From contig VFKJ01000836.1 of the NCBI GenBank assembly GCA_009885595.1, forward strand, positions 1 to 9,776: a DNA stretch of 9,776 nucleotides. The letters run 5' to 3'. The notes beneath the pieces are model-generated. The model saw nothing but the letters and a program-made list of their open reading frames with translations, ran no database searches and had not been told where the DNA came from. The translations under genes and the position numbers were made by a program. This document shows, piece after piece, positions 6,709-9,776 of this stretch (its first letter is position 1; the number at the start of each line of letters is the position of its first letter). This DNA is from Myxococcales bacterium. Lineage in GTDB: Bacteria; Myxococcota; Myxococcia; Myxococcales; Myxococcaceae.

Positions 6709-6738
6709 TTGACAGCTTTGGCGAGCATCGATTCTGAT
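6709..6738 (+). promoter_or_regulatory. Possible sigma-70-like promoter at the start of the GNAT gene
   Basis: TTGACA (6709-6714), an exact -35 hexamer, is followed after 18 bases by TCTGAT (6733-6738; four of six match TATAAT). Transcription would begin near ATG 6745, giving an almost leaderless message. The same bases form the TTG start of the longer reading, so either use is possible and this promoter is weakly supported. Confidence 0.25.
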
Positions 6739-7638
6739 GAACGCATGGGCCCTCCGAAGGTGGATTCAACTCGCCTCGACCAGGTGTGCGCCCTTCTGCT
6801 TGAAGGTGGGTTGTCAGTGATGAAGGCCCTCACCCTGCGCAGCCAGCTGCAGGCGGGGGAGCTGCGAGCCGTGCTGGCCCGCTCTCCCGAGGGGGCCGCG
6901 ACCGCGGTGGTGAACGAGCGGGGCAGCTGGCGGCAGGTGGTGGCGGCCCATGGTCCCGAGTCGGCGCTCTTGTTGGGGGTCGCCGAGCTCCGCGCTGCTT
7001 CCGATGGGTTGATCTGGGACGAGGGTGCGCTGGGCATCGCCGCGGAGAAGCTCGACGCGCTCGGCTTCCGCCTGCTGCTGCGCCAGGTCTTCACCCAGGA
7101 GCTGGCGAGGGTGCCGGCCGCGGATCCGCTCCCCGACGATCTCGAGGTGCTGCCCCTGGGCCCCCAGACCCTGGCGCAGGCGCGCAGCCTGTTTGCCCGC
7201 ACCCACGCGATGAGCGTCGAGGGGCTCTACGCCACGCTGCCCGAGGCGCCCTCGGTGGCGCGCTGCGAGGCGGCGTTCGACGAGTACCTCTCGGGGCAGC
7301 ACGGAGCGCCCGTGCCCCCGGCGTGCGTGGTGGTGCGCATAGGTGAGAAGGTCGTCGGGGTGATCTGCTGCGCGGCCACCGAGACGGAAGGGACGGCCAT
7401 CTTGCTCGGGCTCGCCGTCGACCCCACGGTGCGCGGCCGCGGCTTGTCCCGGGTGCTGGTGCGCCGGGCGCAGCACGCGCTGAAGGCGAGCGGCTTTCAG
7501 CGCATGCTGTTCCTCACCACGGACCGCAACGCGCCTGTGCACCGCCTGTTCACGCTCGAGGAGATCATCGAGACCGAGACCTTTCCCACGCGCATCTGGT
7601 TTCGGGAGACGCCCGAGCAGGTCAAACGGGCGAAGTAG
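6709..7638 (+). CDS. GNAT-family N-acetyltransferase with unassigned N-terminal region
   Basis: A 309-residue protein on the TTG start. Residues about 142-300 form a GNAT fold: after strand-like CVVVRIGEKVVGVICCA (206-222), motif A reads LAVDPTVRGRGLSRVLVRRA (235-254), with R242-x-x-G245 as the acetyl-CoA pyrophosphate loop, although the usual final Gly is Ser. It is followed by KASGFQRMLFLTTDRN and TFPTRIWFRE. Residues 1-140 are unassigned; they could be a degenerate second GNAT half. TTG 6709 has TGAGGA eight bases upstream; ATG 6745 (residue 13) is the alternative and the first 12 codons have poor codon bias. Spacing of 25 and 11 bases to its neighbours places it in the operon, between SctU and its duplicated C-domain. 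The target of acetylation is unknown; a type III component, small molecule or unrelated substrate are all possible. Confidence 0.75.
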   Translation: MTALASIDSDERMGPPKVDSTRLDQVCALLLEGGLSVMKALTLRSQLQAGELRAVLARSPEGAATAVVNERGSWRQVVAAHGPESALLLGVAELRAASDGLIWDEGALGIAAEKLDALGFRLLLRQVFTQELARVPAADPLPDDLEVLPLGPQTLAQARSLFARTHAMSVEGLYATLPEAPSVARCEAAFDEYLSGQHGAPVPPACVVVRIGEKVVGVICCAATETEGTAILLGLAVDPTVRGRGLSRVLVRRAQHALKASGFQRMLFLTTDRNAPVHRLFTLEEIIETETFPTRIWFRETPEQVKRAK

Positions 7639-7649
7639 AGAGGGCACCG

Positions 7650-7931
7650 ATGGCCGAAGACCCCGACATCGCGATCGCGCTCAAGTACGATCGGGAAAAA
7701 GACAACGCCCCGCGGGTGATCGCCAAGGGCATGCGCCTCAAGGCGGAGAAGATTCGCGAGATCGCGCGGCAGTACAACGTGCCGTTCATGAAGAACACCA
7801 CGCTGGCCGGCGCGCTCTACCGGGTCGACGTCGGGCAGGAAGTTCCGGAAGAGCTGTATGACGCGGTCGCCGAGGTGTTGAACTTCGTCGCCGCGCTTCA
7901 GCAGCAAGAGCAGGCCTCGAAAAAGCGTTAA
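7650..7931 (+). CDS. flhX: Free-standing SctU/FlhB C-terminal domain (FlhX-type)
   Basis: A 93-residue protein that is a copy of the SctU cytoplasmic domain without membrane helices. From IAIALKYD onward I count 51 identities in 74 aligned residues with SctU 271-344, including an unbroken identical block QEVPEELYDAVAEVLNFV. The DNA is also similar, with GACGCGGTCGCCGAGGT shared exactly. The protein starts MAEDPDIAIAL, exactly where SctU has NPDHVAIAL: there is no Asn-Pro cleavage site and no His, so it resembles an already cleaved domain. Such FlhX proteins are known; Helicobacter HP1575 can stand in for the FlhB C-domain. It may bind SctP or substrates, or pair with the SctU membrane part. 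GAGGG at 7640-7644 serves ATG 7650. The 69% identity suggests duplication within this lineage or strong shared constraint. Confidence 0.85.
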   Translation: MAEDPDIAIALKYDREKDNAPRVIAKGMRLKAEKIREIARQYNVPFMKNTTLAGALYRVDVGQEVPEELYDAVAEVLNFVAALQQQEQASKKR

Positions 7932-7945
7932 GGAGTGAGCCCTAG

Positions 7946-8425
7946 ATGGCCAAGATTGGACAACCGCCGAACCGAGCACCTGCCTGGCCCTGGGGCGGTC
8001 CCGTCGGCGTTCGCGAAAAGCTGGTCAACAAGGCCCAGCTCGACCGCAAGAACGTCCGCAAGAAGGGCGACCCCAAGAACCCGGCGCTGGCGTCGACGGC
8101 GCTGCTCGATTCGATTGGTCCGGCGAGCTCAGCCGAGGAGATCCGCCTGCCGATGCCGCCTTCGCCGGCGGGGCACGACTCGGACGTCGAGGGCTACCTC
8201 GACCGCGGCCCCCTCAACACCGTCGCCGAGCGGCTCGCCGAGGCGAACCAGGAAGCCCTGCAGCGTGGCCTGGGGGCGATTCGCGCCCCGCCCGAGCGCG
8301 TCGATCGGCTCAAGTCCCTCCTCGCGCGCGAGTCGTCGATGCTCGAGCTGGTCGGGACGGTGAGCAACGACATGGCCGAGATCGAACGCCGCCGCCGCGA
8401 AGAGACGATCGAGGAGGGGTACTAG
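7946..8425 (+). CDS. Unrecognised operon protein with C-terminal helical hairpin
   Basis: I do not recognise this 159-residue protein. Residues 1-75 are basic and Pro-rich (NRAPAWPWGGPVGVREKLVN, then KNVRKKGDPKNP) and probably extended. Residues about 88-155 look like two amphipathic helices (AERLAEANQEALQRGLGAIR and RVDRLKSLLARESSMLELVG onwards) joined by an APPER turn, ending in a charged RRRREETIEEGY tail. No signal peptide or membrane helix is seen. A helix-turn-helix C-terminus is also the plan of type III needle and inner-rod subunits, so a rod or other small structural component is conceivable, but this is only architectural. AGGAG at 7931-7935 precedes ATG 7946. The stop abuts the start of the TPR chaperone gene, whose product might bind it. 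Confidence 0.7.
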   Translation: MAKIGQPPNRAPAWPWGGPVGVREKLVNKAQLDRKNVRKKGDPKNPALASTALLDSIGPASSAEEIRLPMPPSPAGHDSDVEGYLDRGPLNTVAERLAEANQEALQRGLGAIRAPPERVDRLKSLLARESSMLELVGTVSNDMAEIERRRREETIEEGY

Positions 8426-8878
8426 ATGTCGGACGACGCGGCCCTCGCGCAGCGGCTCCAGAAGTGGGCTGATGGGAAGGCGACCCTCAAGGACGTGCGC
8501 GGCTATACGAATGAGGAACTCTACTCAATCGCGCGCACGGGTTACTACTTCTACTACCAGGGCAAGGTGAACGAGGCGCGCACGGTCTTCCAGGGCCTGT
8601 ACGCGATCAACCCGATGGATCCGTACTTCGCCAAGGCGCTGGGGGTGGTGGAGATGGCGGCGGGAAACCCGGCCGGTGCGGTGGCGGCCTACGACGTGGC
8701 GCTCAAGATCGCGCCGCAGGACGCCGGGGCGTACCTGGGACGTGCCGAGGTGAAGCTGCTGCAGGGCCAGAAAGCGCAGGCGCTCGACGATCTGAAGCGC
8801 GCGCTTCAGTACTCGAAGCCCGAATCTGCTGAAAACACTAAGGTTTCTGCGCTGATGGCGGCACTCTCAAGAAAATAG
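8426..8878 (+). CDS. TPR-containing type III secretion chaperone (LcrH/SycD-like)
   Basis: A 150-residue helical protein. The N-terminal lead GKATLKDVRGYTNEELYSIA (17-36) is followed by three tetratricopeptide repeats at about 35-66, 69-100 and 103-132. The order G-x-T-L-x-D, E-E-L-Y, Y-x-x-Q-G-K, A-x-x-V-F-Q-x-L and P-x-D, then A-L-G, matches class II chaperones of the LcrH/SycD/IpgC family, which hold translocator proteins in the cytoplasm before export. Needle chaperones of the YscG/PscG type are also TPR-like. GAGGAGGGG at 8411-8419 gives a strong ribosome site for ATG 8426, directly after the previous stop. Likely clients are the neighbours at 7946-8425 or 8973-9644. The last 20 codons are AT-richer than the rest of the gene. 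Confidence 0.8.
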   Translation: MSDDAALAQRLQKWADGKATLKDVRGYTNEELYSIARTGYYFYYQGKVNEARTVFQGLYAINPMDPYFAKALGVVEMAAGNPAGAVAAYDVALKIAPQDAGAYLGRAEVKLLQGQKAQALDDLKRALQYSKPESAENTKVSALMAALSRK

Positions 8879-8886
8879 AATTCTGA

Positions 8887-8915
8887 GGAAACTGCCGGAC
8901 CTCTGAATGCGATAA
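8887..8915 (+). promoter_or_regulatory. Candidate ECF-type promoter upstream of the needle-like gene
   Basis: GGAAACT (8887-8893), 16 bases, then CGATAA (8910-8915) resembles the GGAAC-type -35 and spacing of extracytoplasmic-function sigma promoters. It lies in the only AT-rich non-coding gap of any size inside the operon, before a gene that also has its own terminator. No exact sigma-70 or sigma-54 pair was found here. The match is by eye and weak. Confidence 0.25.
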
Positions 8916-8925
8916 CTTTGCAACC

Positions 8926-8946
8926 GCCGGGGAATAACTCTCCGGC
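8926..8946 (+). promoter_or_regulatory. 5' leader hairpin before the needle-like gene
   Basis: GCCGGGGA and TCTCCGGC pair as an 8-bp stem with one G-U pair around the loop ATAAC. It ends 26 bases before ATG 8973 and is not followed by a T-run, so it is not an ordinary terminator. In this position it could mark an mRNA processing or stabilising site that raises expression of the last gene over the upstream ones, or a translation control element. Confidence 0.4.
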
Positions 8947-8972
8947 AAAACCAACGAAAGAAGAGGCTCACA

Positions 8973-9644
8973 ATGGGTGGTGCACTTAAGAGCATTGGCG
9001 GCGCAATCGGTGGCGTGATCAAGCAGGTTGCTCCCTCGATCCTCAAGGCCGTCGCTCCGGCCGCCAGCGGTATCCTCAAGGGCATCGTCGGTGACGCCTT
9101 CCAGGCCGGCGGCTCCTTCCTGAACAAGCTCGCTGGCAACCTGCCCGGTCCCCTTGCTGGGCTCGCGCAGAAGCTCCTCGGCTCTGCTCTTCCCAAGCTG
9201 CAGCAGTGGGCGGAGGGCGGCATCGAGAAGGGCCTGACCAAGCTGATGGACATGGTGACCCAGCGCTTCCTGCCGGGCGTCGGCAACGTGGCGCTCCCCG
9301 GTCTGGCCGATGCGGCCCGCACGGGCGCGATGACGGCGAACTCGCCCTCCGCGGCTCCCTCGACTGGTTCCTCCAGCGCGGCTGCGACGGCTGGCGGCAC
9401 CTCCGGCTCGGCGAACACCGCGGGCGGCGGCTCCGGCGGCGTGAGCGGGTCCTCGTCGGCCCCGAACACCCCTCCCGACATGCCGACCAACTGGGAAGAC
9501 CGCGCGCAGGTCGAGAAGTATCAGCGCGGCATGCAGGCCTTCCAGGCCGCCATGCAGGGCATGCAGGCCTACTTCACGATGATGTCGAACATCATCAAGT
9601 CGCAGGGCGACACCGCGAAGCAGGTCATCGGTAACCTGCGCTGA
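8973..9644 (+). CDS. Ala/Gly/Ser-rich candidate type III substrate with needle-like C-terminus
   Basis: A 223-residue protein with no Cys. Residues 1-112 are a chain of amphipathic Ala/Gly/Leu helices rich in GxxxG (start MGGALKSIGGAIGGVIKQVA). Residues 113-170 are a Ser/Ala/Gly/Thr linker and 175-223 one Met/Gln-rich helix. The last 19 residues, SNIIKSQGDTAKQVIGNLR, align without gaps to the end of Salmonella PrgI and Shigella MxiH needle subunits (S-N-x-V-K-x3-D-x5-I-x-N-F-R, from memory); Gln191 and Tyr200 fall on conserved positions as well. YscF shares the S-x-I-[VI]-[KR]-S-x2-D part. Needle proteins are about 80 residues, so a 170-residue extension would be extraordinary, and the needle P-x-x-P turn is not at the expected place. 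Alternatives are a translocator or effector. GAGG at 8963-8966 precedes the ATG, and it has its own leader and terminator, as expected for an abundant product. Confidence 0.6.
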   Translation: MGGALKSIGGAIGGVIKQVAPSILKAVAPAASGILKGIVGDAFQAGGSFLNKLAGNLPGPLAGLAQKLLGSALPKLQQWAEGGIEKGLTKLMDMVTQRFLPGVGNVALPGLADAARTGAMTANSPSAAPSTGSSSAAATAGGTSGSANTAGGGSGGVSGSSSAPNTPPDMPTNWEDRAQVEKYQRGMQAFQAAMQGMQAYFTMMSNIIKSQGDTAKQVIGNLR

Positions 9645-9670
9645 ACTGAGCTCTCGCTCTTCACAACAAG

Positions 9671-9701
9671 AGGCCGGGGCAAACGCCCCGGCCTTTTTTT
9701 T
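9671..9701 (+). terminator. Strong intrinsic terminator closing the operon
   Basis: AGGCCGGGGC (9671-9680) pairs perfectly with GCCCCGGCCT (9685-9694) around the tetraloop AAAC, and eight T residues run from 9694 to 9701. The 10-bp GC-rich stem plus T-tract is a textbook rho-independent terminator. The opposite strand lacks a T-run after the stem, so it acts on + transcripts only. Confidence 0.93.
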
Positions 9702-9712
9702 GGTGCCCCACC

Positions 9713-9726
9713 AGCACAGGTGTGCT
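9713..9726. repeat. Short dyad (AGCACA-GG-TGTGCT) before the next gene
   Basis: Six-base arms separated by two bases lie 42 bases upstream of the next ATG and just after the terminator. This spacing suits an operator, but a dyad of this size is common by chance and no promoter elements could be fixed beside it. Confidence 0.25.
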
Positions 9727-9768
9727 CGATTCGGGCGTCTTCAAGTTTTGACTCGTACCGGAGAACTC

Positions 9769-9776
9769 ATGAGCGA
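9769..9776 (+). CDS. Start of the next gene (only three codons, last incomplete)
   Basis: ATGAGCGA at the window edge is preceded by GGAG at 9760-9763 with five-base spacing, a convincing ribosome site, and lies 68 bases beyond the terminator. The product begins Met-Ser and cannot be identified. It would be a separate transcription unit. Confidence 0.5.

Noticed and set aside
4383..7202. A 939-codon open frame on the minus strand opposite sctR through the GNAT gene
   Set aside because: Its translation is a His/Asp/Glu/Gln-rich string without any domain, and the + strand carries five clear genes. Long antisense frames are expected where GC-rich third positions remove stop codons.
7935..8363. 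A 142-codon + strand frame starting at GTG 7935
   Set aside because: It is Arg/Ser/Pro-rich and overlaps the 7946-8425 frame, which has a good ribosome site, natural codon bias and a stop that abuts the next start.
9701..9713. Small hairpin TGGTG-CCC-CACCA after the terminator
   Set aside because: Five base pairs with a three-base loop and no T-run; likely chance next to the real terminator.
9747..9752. TTGACT as a -35 box for the gene starting at 9769
   Set aside because: The matching -10 would fall at or after the start codon, so it cannot drive this gene from a normal position.
1..9776. Search for tRNA or rRNA genes, CRISPR arrays, transposases and attachment sites
   Set aside because: None seen: no regularly spaced repeats, no transposase-like protein and no terminal inverted repeats in the coding-dense sequence.

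Overview
The window is a compact, one-strand operon of a type III protein export apparatus from a high-GC bacterium. GC-rich codons, short or overlapping gene junctions (ATGA, GTGA) and frequent GTG starts fit a myxobacterium (Myxococcota). That assignment is inference: no taxonomic marker gene is present.

Layout, all on the + strand: the 3' end of the export ATPase SctN/FliI (2-142); a coiled-coil stalk SctO/FliJ (212-712); a SctP/FliK-type length-control protein (709-1710); the sorting-platform/C-ring protein SctQ, FliM-like with two SpoA domains (1707-3059); a FliO-like membrane protein (3091-3666); and the export-gate core SctR, SctS, SctT and SctU (3663-6683). The order ATPase, FliJ, FliK, FliM/N, O, P, Q, R, FlhB is that of a flagellar operon. 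A fliL is absent, and an LcrH/SycD-type TPR chaperone follows downstream, which points to a non-flagellar (injectisome-like) system that kept flagellar traits: a FliO homologue and a SctR with a signal peptide.

The second part is less usual. After sctU come a GNAT acetyltransferase (6709-7638), a free-standing copy of the SctU cytoplasmic domain that starts at the position of the autocleavage site (FlhX type, 7650-7931), an unrecognised 159-residue protein (7946-8425), the TPR chaperone (8426-8878), and, after an AT-richer 94-bp leader with a hairpin, a 223-residue Ala/Gly/Ser-rich protein (8973-9644). Its last ~35 residues resemble the C-terminal helix of needle subunits. A strong intrinsic terminator (9671-9701) closes the unit, and the next gene starts at 9769.

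The most notable points are: (1) a needle-like C-terminus on an unusually long protein beside a TPR chaperone; (2) a duplicated SctU C-domain lacking the cleavage motif, next to a SctU whose motif is NPDH instead of NPTH; (3) a clear codon-bias frame switch in sctQ at about 2700-2790, ending in an out-of-frame TAG followed by an excellent ribosome binding site and GTG. The last suggests that sctQ is, or recently was, two genes, or makes a separate C-terminal SpoA product.
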